Origin: CAUPWF01 sp964369755
GTDB lineage: Bacteria > Bacillota > Clostridia > Lachnospirales > Lachnospiraceae
Reading direction: 5' to 3'
Assembly: GCA_964369755.1 (NCBI GenBank)
Contig: CAYJFY010000009.1
Span: 4,625 to 68,624 of the forward strand
DNA: 64,000 nucleotides
In this document: piece by piece, positions 24,000 through 33,210 of the stretch
How the letters are laid out: each line of letters begins with the position of its first letter
How positions within the stretch are numbered: position 1 is the stretch's first letter
Program-made: the position numbers and the translations under genes
Notes under the pieces: generated by a model
Databases searched by the model: none
What the model was told of the DNA's origin: nothing
Seen by the model: the letters and a program-made list of their open reading frames with translations, nothing else

Positions 24000-26330
24000 A
24001 TGGAAGATTTATGTTTTCGTTGTTTTAAATTAACTGGAAAATATGATGTTTGCCCTCATTGTGGGTACATAAGAGGAACACCGAATGAACCCGAATTTAT
24101 GCTACAACCAAATACTAGGGTTTGGGGGCGGTACCTGATTGGAACGATATTAGGTATTGGCGGATTTGGTGTTACTTATAAGGCGTTTGATATTCGGTTG
24201 AACACAGTAGTTGCCATTAAAGAATACTTTCCTCAAAATTTGGCAACTCGTATACCTGGAGAATCACAGTTAAGAGGATTCTGGGGAAAAGAGGAAGAAC
24301 ATTACAATATAAATAAACAGAAATTTATAGAAGAAGGAAAGATGCTTGCAAAATTTGCAGGAGATTCTCATATAGTAAATGTACTTGACAATTTTCTAGA
24401 TAATAACACGGCATATATTGTTATGGAATATGTGAGCGGTGTGAATTTAAAAGAATATATCTCAGAGCAAGGCGGAACATTAACAAATAATCAGGTGATT
24501 GCAATTAGTATGGAACTTTTACAAGGGATAAAATCCATCCATAGTAAGGGAATTATTCATCGAGATATTTCTCCAGATAATATTTATATTATGGATCATG
24601 AAAAAGTGAAGATTCTTGATTTTGGGGCCGCAAAATTTAGTGAGAACGAGGAGTGGACACAGAGTGTAGTTGTTAAGAAAGGTTATGCTCCACCAGAACA
24701 GTATCGCAACAATATGAAGCAGAGCGTGCAAACGGATTTGTATGCCGTTGGTGCAACGATGTATAAAATGCTTACCGGAATTACTCCAGAAGAGAGTATC
24801 GACCGTTGGGAGAAAGATGATCTGATCAGTCCTAGTCTGGTGAACAATAGAGAAGATAAAAAGTTAGATCAAATCATAATGAAAGCAATGGCATTGCAAC
24901 CCTCTCTGCGGTTTAAAACAGCGGACGAAATGCTAGCTTCATTTGCAGATAATTGTCGGTTTGATTCACCAGAGGTTCTGTTAAAAAAGAGAAAAAGGGC
25001 AAGAATAAGTGCTATAGTAGCATCAATTTCTATACTTTTAATTCTAGGCATTGTTGGAACAGGTATACTGACAGGGAGCAACGATTTTTTTTCGACACTT
25101 ATAACCAAAGAAGAAACTTTGGCGGATAAGCAGATTCTTCCGGATACGATTACAGTATGGGTAGATGAAGGTTCCAAATATAGTGAAAGTATAAAAGAAT
25201 TAAGTGAAACATTTCAGGAGATACATCCAGATTATGATATAGCCATTCAGGAAAAAGATTATAAGGAACTTGGAGAGTTAAATCAAGAAAGTGTAGAAAA
25301 GCCGGATGTACTCATTGCAAATCAGGATTATTCCATCGGGAGCAATGCAGACTTATCATTGTTGATAAATGGTTTGGATGCAGAACGGTATTATCAATTA
25401 AATGAAATCGATCCAGAGCATACAGAAGTGATAGATCAGATTCCAATTGGACTAGGATTATCTGTAGTAGCATTTACAGAAGCAGGAAGTGTAGGGGCTT
25501 ATAAGAATATTGAGCAAAGTCCAGTAAATGAAATTTTGCTCACTCAGCAAGGGGCAGTTACCTCATTGGAAGAGTTTTGGATTTTGAGAAAAGAGACGGG
25601 AAATCGATTGGAAATAAAAGAATATAGTCCGATTTTCCAAGTCTATCTATCAGACTTGAAGAATCATGAAACAGGGGAACGTGATTTTGCAAATTACCGA
25701 AAAGACTTGGAATTGATATATGAGATGGATCTTCGAATATTTGCATTTAATTACCAGAATGAATTACTGGAAGAAGGGGATGGTGCTGCAGATCAAGTGT
25801 TGCTAGATTATATAGCAGGTTTTGCACCGTATGCAGAACTTGAGATAATAAATACATATAAAGCAATGAATGATTTGGCCTACAATTCCTCTTTACTTTT
25901 GCCAATTATTAAGAAATCAGAAGAAGAGATATATCAGGCAAATTATAGGAATATAAATGCAACAGTATCTCGGGAGATTACAGAAAACAAACAATGGGTA
26001 GCAATGGAGTTTATACATTACTTACTCAGTGATTCTGCACAGGCGGAATTGTGTGTAAAGGATATGGTTGCATTGCCTGTAAATAAAGAAGTTATGAATA
26101 CGTTAGTAGAGCGAAAGCCACAGATGGGGAATTTGGTAAATTATATGAATCTTGAACAAGCAGAGGTTTCGGAGGGTATTAATATTGTAGATGCTTTAGC
26201 GATGGAAGAATATGTGGAGCACTTGGTGGAGATAGGAGATATAGAGGCAGTTTTTTCATCGGCTGAGCTTAATGAGGAATTTCCACAACAAGTTGTAATG
26301 TATTTGGAGACTTTAGAATTTGATAACTAG
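24000..26330 (+). CDS. Transmembrane Ser/Thr kinase with solute-binding-protein-like ectodomain
   Basis: This 776-residue protein has an N-terminal zinc ribbon (Cys5, Cys8, Cys18, Cys21) and a kinase domain (about 43-320) with GIGGFG, Lys74, HRDISPDN (Asp189), DFG at 207 and GYAPPEQY. A basic stretch and one membrane segment (about 335-357) follow. The roughly 400-residue C-terminal part starts PDTITVWVDEGSKYSESIKEL and ends with a WVAMEFIHYLLSDSAQAEL region. Both are typical of family 1 extracellular solute-binding proteins of sugar ABC importers. The likely design is an external binding-protein fold that reports ligand state to the inside kinase. It is followed 22 bases later by the LRR kinase, and has a close paralogue at 35588-37846. 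Confidence 0.85.
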   Translation: MEDLCFRCFKLTGKYDVCPHCGYIRGTPNEPEFMLQPNTRVWGRYLIGTILGIGGFGVTYKAFDIRLNTVVAIKEYFPQNLATRIPGESQLRGFWGKEEEHYNINKQKFIEEGKMLAKFAGDSHIVNVLDNFLDNNTAYIVMEYVSGVNLKEYISEQGGTLTNNQVIAISMELLQGIKSIHSKGIIHRDISPDNIYIMDHEKVKILDFGAAKFSENEEWTQSVVVKKGYAPPEQYRNNMKQSVQTDLYAVGATMYKMLTGITPEESIDRWEKDDLISPSLVNNREDKKLDQIIMKAMALQPSLRFKTADEMLASFADNCRFDSPEVLLKKRKRARISAIVASISILLILGIVGTGILTGSNDFFSTLITKEETLADKQILPDTITVWVDEGSKYSESIKELSETFQEIHPDYDIAIQEKDYKELGELNQESVEKPDVLIANQDYSIGSNADLSLLINGLDAERYYQLNEIDPEHTEVIDQIPIGLGLSVVAFTEAGSVGAYKNIEQSPVNEILLTQQGAVTSLEEFWILRKETGNRLEIKEYSPIFQVYLSDLKNHETGERDFANYRKDLELIYEMDLRIFAFNYQNELLEEGDGAADQVLLDYIAGFAPYAELEIINTYKAMNDLAYNSSLLLPIIKKSEEEIYQANYRNINATVSREITENKQWVAMEFIHYLLSDSAQAELCVKDMVALPVNKEVMNTLVERKPQMGNLVNYMNLEQAEVSEGINIVDALAMEEYVEHLVEIGDIEAVFSSAELNEEFPQQVVMYLETLEFDN

Positions 26331-26352
26331 TATTGAAAAAGGAGGCATTGTT

Positions 26353-28404
26353 ATGTTAAATCGGTGTATGAGTTGTATGGCTGAAATGAAGGTGGATGAG
26401 GCGAAATGTCCAATCTGCGGTGCAGAAAAAGGGCAAGGGAAAAAAGAAATTTATCATCTTTCTCCAGAAACAATTTTAGAGGGGCGATATATTGTTGGAA
26501 ATGTACTGGGATACGGAGGTTTTGGGATTACCTATATAGGCTTTGATGCGCAGCTAGAACGCATTGTAGCGATCAAGGAGTATTTCCCGACAACGTTTGC
26601 TACGAGGAGAGAGGAAGAAACACATTTATCGATATACAACACGCAAGACGCAGAGGGACAATTTAAGGCAGGGTTAAAGAGTTTTTTGGAAGAAGCACAG
26701 ACGTTAGCCCAGTTCAATGGAGTAGAAGGTATTGTGGATATCTATGACACTTTTGTAAGTAATAATACAGCCTATATTATTATGGAATATTTAAAAGGGA
26801 ATGATGCCAAATGGATTTTGAATAATCAGGGGGCGTTTGACTATGAATTTGCAAAGAATATTATAGTGTCTATTTGTGACACCTTAAGTGTGGTTCATAA
26901 AAAAAATATCATTCATAGAGATATCTCCCCAGATAATATTTATTTGACTGATGATGGCAGAATCAAGCTCTTGGATTTTGGGGCTGCAAGATATGAAAGT
27001 GCATTTAATTCGAAAAGTCTATCTGTAGTTCTAAAGTCAGGATTTGCACCTGAGGAGCAATATCGTTCGAAAGGGGATCAAGGGTCATGGTCGGATGTAT
27101 ATGCCCTAGCAGCTACTTTTTATAAGATGTTAACAGGTCAAACTCCACCAGATAGTATGGACAGAGCGATTCAAGATGAATTAATTGAACCATCGAAGCT
27201 AGGGGTTGAACTACCAGAAAATATCGAAAATGCGATATTGAATGCATTAAATGTAAAAAAATCAGACCGTATCCAAACAACAGAAGCGTTTAAAGAGGCT
27301 CTGCTAGCGAATAATGTACAAAGAGTTGTAGTAAAACAAAAAACAGAAAAAACAGGGGTACCATTGGTAGCCAAAATTATTATGGGTATAGGAGGAGGTG
27401 TTCTACTAGCATTAGGAGTTTTCGCACTAACAGGAGGACTCGAAATGGAGGGAGAGCAATTAGAGGATACCTTCGGTACCGTAGAAGAAGTTTTATCAGA
27501 AGACTTACCAGTTGAATTTGTAGATGAGTCAATGAAAGGATTGATATTCGAAGTGCTGAATAAAAGTGTCCAGAGTGAAGAGGTGTATGCGAGTGATTTA
27601 GAGTCGCTGACAGAGCTAACATTTGGATATGATTATAGTCCTTCCATCACAAGTTTAGACGATCTGAAAAACATGGTGAATTTACAGAGAATCAACATAA
27701 CTCCGGATTTACCAACTAATATAGACTTGAGTCCATTGGCAGAGGTTGCGTCTCTTAGAACTTTGGAGTTTAATGGTTTTGACTACTCAGCTGGGGTATA
27801 TGATTTCTCTACACTGAGTGGAGCAACACAGATTGAAACCTTAATCTTAAACAATGCGTTATTTTACTTTGATGAAATATCAAAAATTCAAGGAATAAAG
27901 CATTTGGAAATATATAGTGATACATGGGCACATGAATTTTCCTTTGCGAATTTCGAGGCCATTGCTACAATGCCGAGTCTAGAGAGTATTAAGTGGCATG
28001 ATGTTGCAGATATGTCAACGACATTCAACCCTTCGGAACATATGCCAATCGAAAGAACATTGGAATTAACAATGGAATCTGGGGCAGAGACAGGTTATTA
28101 TTTGACGATAAATCCAAATATAAGCTTAGCGCCTCTTGCAACAATGGAGAATTTGAAAACTCTCGAGTTTGTTGGTTGCGGAGGACTTGATATTTCAACC
28201 CTAGGAGCCGCTACCAATATCACAGAGCTTACATTTAACAATGGAATTATTACTAATTTCGGATTTGTGAATGATATGACAAACTTAACAAAATTAACGG
28301 TTGAGAACAATGTTTGGACGGATCAAGGTGTAACGGATCTAGGCAATGTACAATCAGCTAGAACAGATGTAGAAATATCAACAGGTGCAATGATAACAAA
28401 TTAA
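26353..28404 (+). CDS. Transmembrane Ser/Thr kinase with leucine-rich-repeat-like ectodomain
   Basis: This 683-residue protein has a zinc ribbon (Cys5, Cys8, Cys19, Cys22) and a kinase domain (about 45-320) with GYGGFG, Lys75, HRDISPDN (Asp190), DFG at 208 and GFAPEEQYRSKG. The membrane segment is at about 338-360. The ectodomain (about 395-683) contains degenerate leucine-rich repeats (LKNMVNLQRINI, LAEVASLRTLEF, LATMENLKTLEF, VNDMTNLTKLTV). ATG 26353 is chosen because AAAGGAGG lies just before it; an in-frame ATG at 26320 would overlap the preceding gene. It resembles the kinase at 37877-39595, whose repeats are more regular. Confidence 0.85.
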   Translation: MLNRCMSCMAEMKVDEAKCPICGAEKGQGKKEIYHLSPETILEGRYIVGNVLGYGGFGITYIGFDAQLERIVAIKEYFPTTFATRREEETHLSIYNTQDAEGQFKAGLKSFLEEAQTLAQFNGVEGIVDIYDTFVSNNTAYIIMEYLKGNDAKWILNNQGAFDYEFAKNIIVSICDTLSVVHKKNIIHRDISPDNIYLTDDGRIKLLDFGAARYESAFNSKSLSVVLKSGFAPEEQYRSKGDQGSWSDVYALAATFYKMLTGQTPPDSMDRAIQDELIEPSKLGVELPENIENAILNALNVKKSDRIQTTEAFKEALLANNVQRVVVKQKTEKTGVPLVAKIIMGIGGGVLLALGVFALTGGLEMEGEQLEDTFGTVEEVLSEDLPVEFVDESMKGLIFEVLNKSVQSEEVYASDLESLTELTFGYDYSPSITSLDDLKNMVNLQRINITPDLPTNIDLSPLAEVASLRTLEFNGFDYSAGVYDFSTLSGATQIETLILNNALFYFDEISKIQGIKHLEIYSDTWAHEFSFANFEAIATMPSLESIKWHDVADMSTTFNPSEHMPIERTLELTMESGAETGYYLTINPNISLAPLATMENLKTLEFVGCGGLDISTLGAATNITELTFNNGIITNFGFVNDMTNLTKLTVENNVWTDQGVTDLGNVQSARTDVEISTGAMITN

Positions 28405-28422
28405 GGACAATGGAGGGAGTAT

Positions 28423-29793
28423 ATGACTGATTTTTGCCACAATTGTTTTGCACCGGGATTTCATGGTGAATGTGGAGTATGTGGTTACAAGGCTCTCTCT
28501 GACGCGGGAGCATCCCTTGTATTGGAGCCAGGAACTACTCTGAATGGACAGTATCTATTAGGGCGATTGCTTGGTGCAGGGGGATTTGGAGTCACTTATC
28601 TTGCAAAAGATACAAAGGGCGGTGGCAAGGTTGCAATTAAGGAGTATATGCCGGCAACTTTTGCTGTGAGAACAAGGGATGGGAAAACGATTATTCCTTC
28701 AGGAGGAGATAGCAAAGGGTTATTTTCTCATGGATTAGAGGTGTTTAATCGAGAGGCAAAGACCTTGAAGCTGTTTGCAGGAGCAAATAATATCGTGCAA
28801 GTCATGGATGCATTTGATGAAAATGGAACTTCGTATTTTGTTATGGAATTCCTAGATGGAATTACACTAGGTGGGCTGCTTCGGGCAGCAGGAGGAAGAT
28901 TGGCAGTCGATACAGCGACAGAGATTATTCGATTGACCGCCACAGCGTTAACCTCGGTGCATGCGCAAGGAATGCTACATAGAGATGTGAGTCCCGAAAA
29001 TATCATTATCACGAAGCAAGGACAGGTGAAGTTGATTGATTTCGGTGCTACGCGCTACTTCGTAAGTGAGAAGAGTAGGAGTTTATCGGTGGTGCTCAAG
29101 GCAGGATTCGCTCCGCCAGAGCAGTATTCAAGCAAGGGAAACCAAGGTCCTTGGACAGATATCTATGCATTATGTGCGACGTACTATAATGTGATTACAG
29201 GAAAGCGCCTGCCAGATGCTCCAGATCGACTGAATGATCCACAGATAGAGAACTTAAGAACTTATGGCGTTTCGGTAGAAATGGCGGATGCAGTACAGGC
29301 AGGACTGGAGTTAGATTATAGGAAACGGACACAGTCTATGGATGTGTTTTTAGGTGGAATGCTAGGAGAGAGTTCACCACAAGCATCCCCGCCACAATCC
29401 GTACCGCCAGCCAAACGAGAGAAACCGGTACAACAGAAATCGCTACAACATAAGCCGATACAACAGGTACAGGTTCAAGGAACACCTTTTGTAAGGTTGG
29501 TACAAAGCAGAGATGGAACGGACCAGTGGATCTTGCCGAAGAATGTTCCCATGAGGATTGGGAGGTCATCGGATCAGTGTAATATTGTAATCGATCATAA
29601 AAGTATTAGCAGGGTTCATTGTGAGTTGAGCTACGATGAGAAGGTGGGTAGTTTTTTTCTTCGAGACTTATCGTCCAATGGAATCTATGTTGGTAGCATA
29701 AGGTTAGAGCGGGATAGAATCTACCAGGTGCAGCCAGGAGAGAGATTTAGTATTGCAGCACAAGATTGTACTTTGGAGGTGGGTCTATGTTAG
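28423..29793 (+). CDS. Soluble Ser/Thr kinase with C-terminal FHA domain
   Basis: This 456-residue protein has a zinc ribbon (Cys5, Cys8, Cys17, Cys20), a kinase domain (about 42-315) with GAGGFG, Lys73, HRDVSPEN (Asp188), DFG at 206 and GFAPPEQY, then a Pro/Gln-rich linker and an FHA domain (about 355-456). The FHA phospho-Thr-binding residues are visible in RIGRSSDQCNIVI, SISRVHCEL and LSSNGIYVG. It has no membrane segment, so it is probably the cytosolic relay or scaffold kinase of the locus, able to dock on phosphorylated partners. Its stop overlaps the start of the PP2C gene by seven bases, coupling kinase and phosphatase production. Confidence 0.9.
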   Translation: MTDFCHNCFAPGFHGECGVCGYKALSDAGASLVLEPGTTLNGQYLLGRLLGAGGFGVTYLAKDTKGGGKVAIKEYMPATFAVRTRDGKTIIPSGGDSKGLFSHGLEVFNREAKTLKLFAGANNIVQVMDAFDENGTSYFVMEFLDGITLGGLLRAAGGRLAVDTATEIIRLTATALTSVHAQGMLHRDVSPENIIITKQGQVKLIDFGATRYFVSEKSRSLSVVLKAGFAPPEQYSSKGNQGPWTDIYALCATYYNVITGKRLPDAPDRLNDPQIENLRTYGVSVEMADAVQAGLELDYRKRTQSMDVFLGGMLGESSPQASPPQSVPPAKREKPVQQKSLQHKPIQQVQVQGTPFVRLVQSRDGTDQWILPKNVPMRIGRSSDQCNIVIDHKSISRVHCELSYDEKVGSFFLRDLSSNGIYVGSIRLERDRIYQVQPGERFSIAAQDCTLEVGLC

Positions 29794-30785
29794 GGATTTT
29801 TAAACGAAAAAAACCAAAGGAAGAAGAGATACAGTCAAATGTTAATAAGCGTAAAGAAATCAAACGACAGGAAATATTACAAGAAAAAGCTTTGCAAAAA
29901 GAAATGGAAACGAGTAAGAAATCCACAACTGTTCAACTGACACCATTAGATGAAATAGAATTGTCTTTGTCGAAGAATTCAGAAGGGAACCTGATTGCAG
30001 GGCTGGGTGATGAGATGAGTATGGGTATTTCGATTGCGCCAAGCATTGATACCGCTGCGATGACCCATATCGGGACACGGGCATATCAGCAAGATGCGTT
30101 CTTTGTTGGGTCGCCCATGCAGCAGGAGGAGAATGTAGCAGTACTCTGTGATGGAATGGGAGGAATGGACAGCGGTGAATTGGCGAGTAATGCGGTGATT
30201 CAATATTTTGCCAATGCACTTGGGAGTATAGGGGAATGTGAGAATCTATTGCAATTGCTCCTGGACACCACCAAGGGAGCCAATGATATGATGCTAGAAA
30301 ACTTTCGTTCACAGGGAATGGCAGCAGGTACGACCATGGTGTGTGCATGCGTCAAAGATGGTGGACTCTACTGGACTTCAGTGGGAGATAGCAGGATTTA
30401 CCTCATTCGCGGGCACGAAATTGCAAGATTGACGAAGGATCATAATTATGCTCTGCGTCTACAGATGATGGTAGATAACGGAGAGTTGTCCCAGCAAGAG
30501 GCGGATTCCGATCCTGATCGGGAGGCTTTGGTCAGTTATCTGGGGGCTCCAAGCCTTGAGTGGATTGACATTCCAGCACAGCCATTTCCACTGCAAAACG
30601 AAGATATTGTATTGCTCTGTAGTGATGGGATTACCAAGGGTCTGAGCGATGCGAGAATACTTGAGATACTGACACAGCCAAATACCTTACAAGAATTGGT
30701 GCATACGTTGGTGATTTCTGCTGTGGATGCAGGCATATTAGGTAGTGATAATACTACAGCAGTATTGATGAAATACATAAGGTGA
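29787..30785 (+). CDS. PP2C-family Ser/Thr phosphatase with basic N-terminal extension
   Basis: This 332-residue protein should dephosphorylate the kinases or their targets. A Lys/Glu-rich, coiled-coil-like N-terminal extension (1-50) precedes the PPM domain (about 90-332). Metal-site motifs are AYQQDAFFV, AVLCDGMGGMDSGE, TSVGDSRIYLI, VLLCSDGITKGLSD and GSDNTTAVL. ATG 29787 follows GGAGGTGG and overlaps the preceding kinase stop, so the two are translationally coupled. A second PP2C follows at 32458. Confidence 0.92.
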   Translation: MLGIFKRKKPKEEEIQSNVNKRKEIKRQEILQEKALQKEMETSKKSTTVQLTPLDEIELSLSKNSEGNLIAGLGDEMSMGISIAPSIDTAAMTHIGTRAYQQDAFFVGSPMQQEENVAVLCDGMGGMDSGELASNAVIQYFANALGSIGECENLLQLLLDTTKGANDMMLENFRSQGMAAGTTMVCACVKDGGLYWTSVGDSRIYLIRGHEIARLTKDHNYALRLQMMVDNGELSQQEADSDPDREALVSYLGAPSLEWIDIPAQPFPLQNEDIVLLCSDGITKGLSDARILEILTQPNTLQELVHTLVISAVDAGILGSDNTTAVLMKYIR

Positions 30786-30868
30786 TTTCATCTTGATTAT
30801 GTATTAAGTGGTAGGGCGAAGAGGAAGCTGCTATCATTTTAATAAATTAAAAAAAAGGAGACAGGGAT

Positions 30869-31507
30869 ATGAAATTAGTGAAATGTAATAATGGTCATTT
30901 TTATGACAGCGAAAGTTTTAGCAATTGTCCACATTGTACATCAGGAGGAGCAGGAAATGATAATGTTACAGTGCCGATTCATCAAAGTGGAAATGATGAT
31001 GTTACGGTGGCATTGACCACACCGCCACCGACGCCAGCAGGAGCCAGTCAAGGAGGGTCGCTACAAGATGTTGTGAATGCAGCAGTGAACTCTTCTAGTC
31101 CAGCAGTCGTACAAGACGACAATAAGACCGTTGGATTCTTCTCATCATCGATTGGGAAAGAGCCTGTGGTAGGCTGGTTAGTATGTGTGAAGGGGGAGCA
31201 TTTTGGTGAAGATTTCCGCTTGAAGAGCGGTAGAAACTTTATCGGACGTTCCAATGATATGGATGTTTCCATTACAAAGGATAATACCGTAAGTCGTGAG
31301 CGACATGCAATCGTAGTGTATGAGCCACGTGGAAATATTTTCTTGATGCAACCAGGGGATAGCAAGGAGTTGTGTTATCTAAATGATAATGTGGTACTAA
31401 GCCCGCAACCATTAGCGGCACATGATAAGATTTTGGTGGGTAAGACAGAGTTGATGTTTGTACCGTGTTGTACGAGTAGCTTTAGTTGGGAAACAAAAGA
31501 AGATTAA
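30869..31507 (+). CDS. Zinc-ribbon FHA protein 1
   Basis: This 212-residue cytosolic protein has a compact metal site (Cys6, His10, Cys20, Cys23), a low-complexity Thr/Pro/Asn linker and an FHA domain (about 100-200) with NFIGRSNDMDVSI and TVSRERHAIV. The linker holds Thr in acidic contexts: DNVTVP (Thr34), DDVTVA (Thr46) and DNKTVGFF (Thr87). The last motif recurs in the paralogue at 33211. Such Thr sites are good candidates for phosphorylation by the local kinases, with docking to FHA domains in cis or trans, as in GarA-type switches. AAGGAG precedes ATG 30869. Confidence 0.8.
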   Translation: MKLVKCNNGHFYDSESFSNCPHCTSGGAGNDNVTVPIHQSGNDDVTVALTTPPPTPAGASQGGSLQDVVNAAVNSSSPAVVQDDNKTVGFFSSSIGKEPVVGWLVCVKGEHFGEDFRLKSGRNFIGRSNDMDVSITKDNTVSRERHAIVVYEPRGNIFLMQPGDSKELCYLNDNVVLSPQPLAAHDKILVGKTELMFVPCCTSSFSWETKED

Positions 31508-31530
31508 TTTAAGAAGAGGAGGATAGAATT

Positions 31531-32445
31531 ATGACATCAATGTTCATGGATATGGCAATGGGACCAGCTGGAGGAATTTTTGGAGAACTTGACGCGATAT
31601 CGTCATTAATTAGTACTGTATATGGATTAGGAACCTTCGTTATGTTTGCAGCATGGTGGGTATTCCAAGGATTTACTTGGCTGTACATCGGAAGAAAGGC
31701 GGGTCTTGATAAAGATTGGATGCCGTTTGTTCCATTTGCAAAAACGATTTACCGATTAAAAATCGTGAATGAAGAGTGGTGGAAGATGTTTTTGTTTGAA
31801 GGATATGTAATTTATGGATTCCTATTATTTATTATCATTCAAGCAATTAGCGGATTCCAATGGCTTACATTCGGTGTGATTCTTGTTTTGATTTACTCGT
31901 TGGCATGTATCGCTTATAATATGTATTGGAGATACAAGTTTTATCTAGCATTTGACATTCGACCACATATGGCATTGACGATTTTAGTTCCTTTTGTAGC
32001 AGTATATCGCTGGACTTTAGATTGTCTTGTAGCATTTACATCGAATTATGTGTTTGGAGGACCTAGCAAATTGCAACCAGTTTCAGTGGAAGCAGGAAAC
32101 GCTGCAAATGTACCACAGAGTCCAGGTGTTCAACCAGGAACTATGACAGGGCTTTCTGGAATGTATGCAGGGCAGCAGATTCCACTAGCAATCAATGAGG
32201 AGTTATTGATTGGACGTGATGGGACTTGTAACCTTATTATTGATAAACAAGCGGAGAAACTAAGCCGTAAACACTGTAGTATTCTCTATGACAGGGCGCG
32301 TAATGTCTATATGGTAACGGATTTCTCTAGTAACGGTACCTACATCGATGGAGGAAATCGTTTGGTGGCGAATATGGCGACTCAACTTCAACGTGGAACA
32401 GTGATTGCGCTAGGGAACAGAGAGAACAGATTCAGATTGAACTAG
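31531..32445 (+). CDS. Multi-pass membrane protein with C-terminal FHA domain
   Basis: This 304-residue protein has about four hydrophobic segments in the first 170 residues (around 27-52, 88-106, 108-130 and 147-170). A linker and a cytosolic FHA domain (about 205-304) follow, with LLIGRDGTCNLII, KLSRKHCSIL and DFSSNGTYIDGG. It could be a membrane anchor that gathers phosphorylated proteins of the locus, or a channel or sensor gated by phospho-Thr docking. I do not recognise the membrane domain. It sits 24 bases after FHA protein 1 and 12 bases before the second phosphatase. Confidence 0.8.
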   Translation: MTSMFMDMAMGPAGGIFGELDAISSLISTVYGLGTFVMFAAWWVFQGFTWLYIGRKAGLDKDWMPFVPFAKTIYRLKIVNEEWWKMFLFEGYVIYGFLLFIIIQAISGFQWLTFGVILVLIYSLACIAYNMYWRYKFYLAFDIRPHMALTILVPFVAVYRWTLDCLVAFTSNYVFGGPSKLQPVSVEAGNAANVPQSPGVQPGTMTGLSGMYAGQQIPLAINEELLIGRDGTCNLIIDKQAEKLSRKHCSILYDRARNVYMVTDFSSNGTYIDGGNRLVANMATQLQRGTVIALGNRENRFRLN

Positions 32446-32457
32446 TAAAGGAAGAGT

Positions 32458-33192
32458 ATGATAAAATATGCTTTGTTGAGTGAGATAGGTGAACGAAAGA
32501 AAAATGAAGATTGCATTGCAGAATGTTCGGGAGAGAATGGACATCTATTTGTGTTGTGTGATGGCCTAGGGGGTCATGGAAGTGGAGAAATTGCAAGTAA
32601 AACTGCAATTGAAGCTGTCAAATCTACATTTTTGAAAGAAGTGCTAGAACCGAGGGAATTGCTTCGACGATGTGTGGAAAAGGCGCAGAGAGAACTATAT
32701 GCGATACAGAGCAAGATGCAACGCCATGATAGTTGCAAGACCACGATTACCCTCTTGCTTATCAAGGATAATGTCGCGACTTATGCCCATGTTGGAGATA
32801 GCCGTGTCTATGTGTTTCAAAGGAACAAGTTAGTAGAGCGAACCTTGGATCACAGTGTTCCGCAGATGCTTGTGATGCAAGGGGAGATTAAGGAGAGGGA
32901 AATCCGTTTTCATGAGGATCGCAATCGATTGATTCGAGTGTTGGGGAATGATATCGAACCTCCGAATCTTTCAATTTCCAATGAGTTTTCTAGTGAAGTA
33001 GATACACAATTTTTATTGTGTAGTGACGGATTTTGGGAGTGGATAGACGAGAAAGAGATGATTTGGCATCTGAGATGGAGCAAGAGCGCACAGCAGTGGA
33101 TTGACCGAATGAAGGCAGTGGTTGAAAAAAGAGGAAAAGGCAAGCATATGGATAATTTTTCAGCGATTGCAGTGTTTGTACAGAATAAATAG
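32458..33192 (+). CDS. PP2C-family Ser/Thr phosphatase, minimal form
   Basis: This 244-residue protein consists almost only of the PPM domain. Motifs are GERKKNEDCIAE, FVLCDGLGGHGSGE, AHVGDSRVYVF, FLLCSDGFWEWID and MDNFSAIAVFV. It lacks the N-terminal extension of the first phosphatase at 29787, so the two probably differ in localisation or targets. ATG 32458 follows GGAAGAG, 12 bases after the membrane FHA gene. Two phosphatases for six kinases suggests tight resetting of the signal. Confidence 0.92.
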   Translation: MIKYALLSEIGERKKNEDCIAECSGENGHLFVLCDGLGGHGSGEIASKTAIEAVKSTFLKEVLEPRELLRRCVEKAQRELYAIQSKMQRHDSCKTTITLLLIKDNVATYAHVGDSRVYVFQRNKLVERTLDHSVPQMLVMQGEIKEREIRFHEDRNRLIRVLGNDIEPPNLSISNEFSSEVDTQFLLCSDGFWEWIDEKEMIWHLRWSKSAQQWIDRMKAVVEKRGKGKHMDNFSAIAVFVQNK

Positions 33193-33210
33193 AATGAGGT
33201 GATGTGAATT

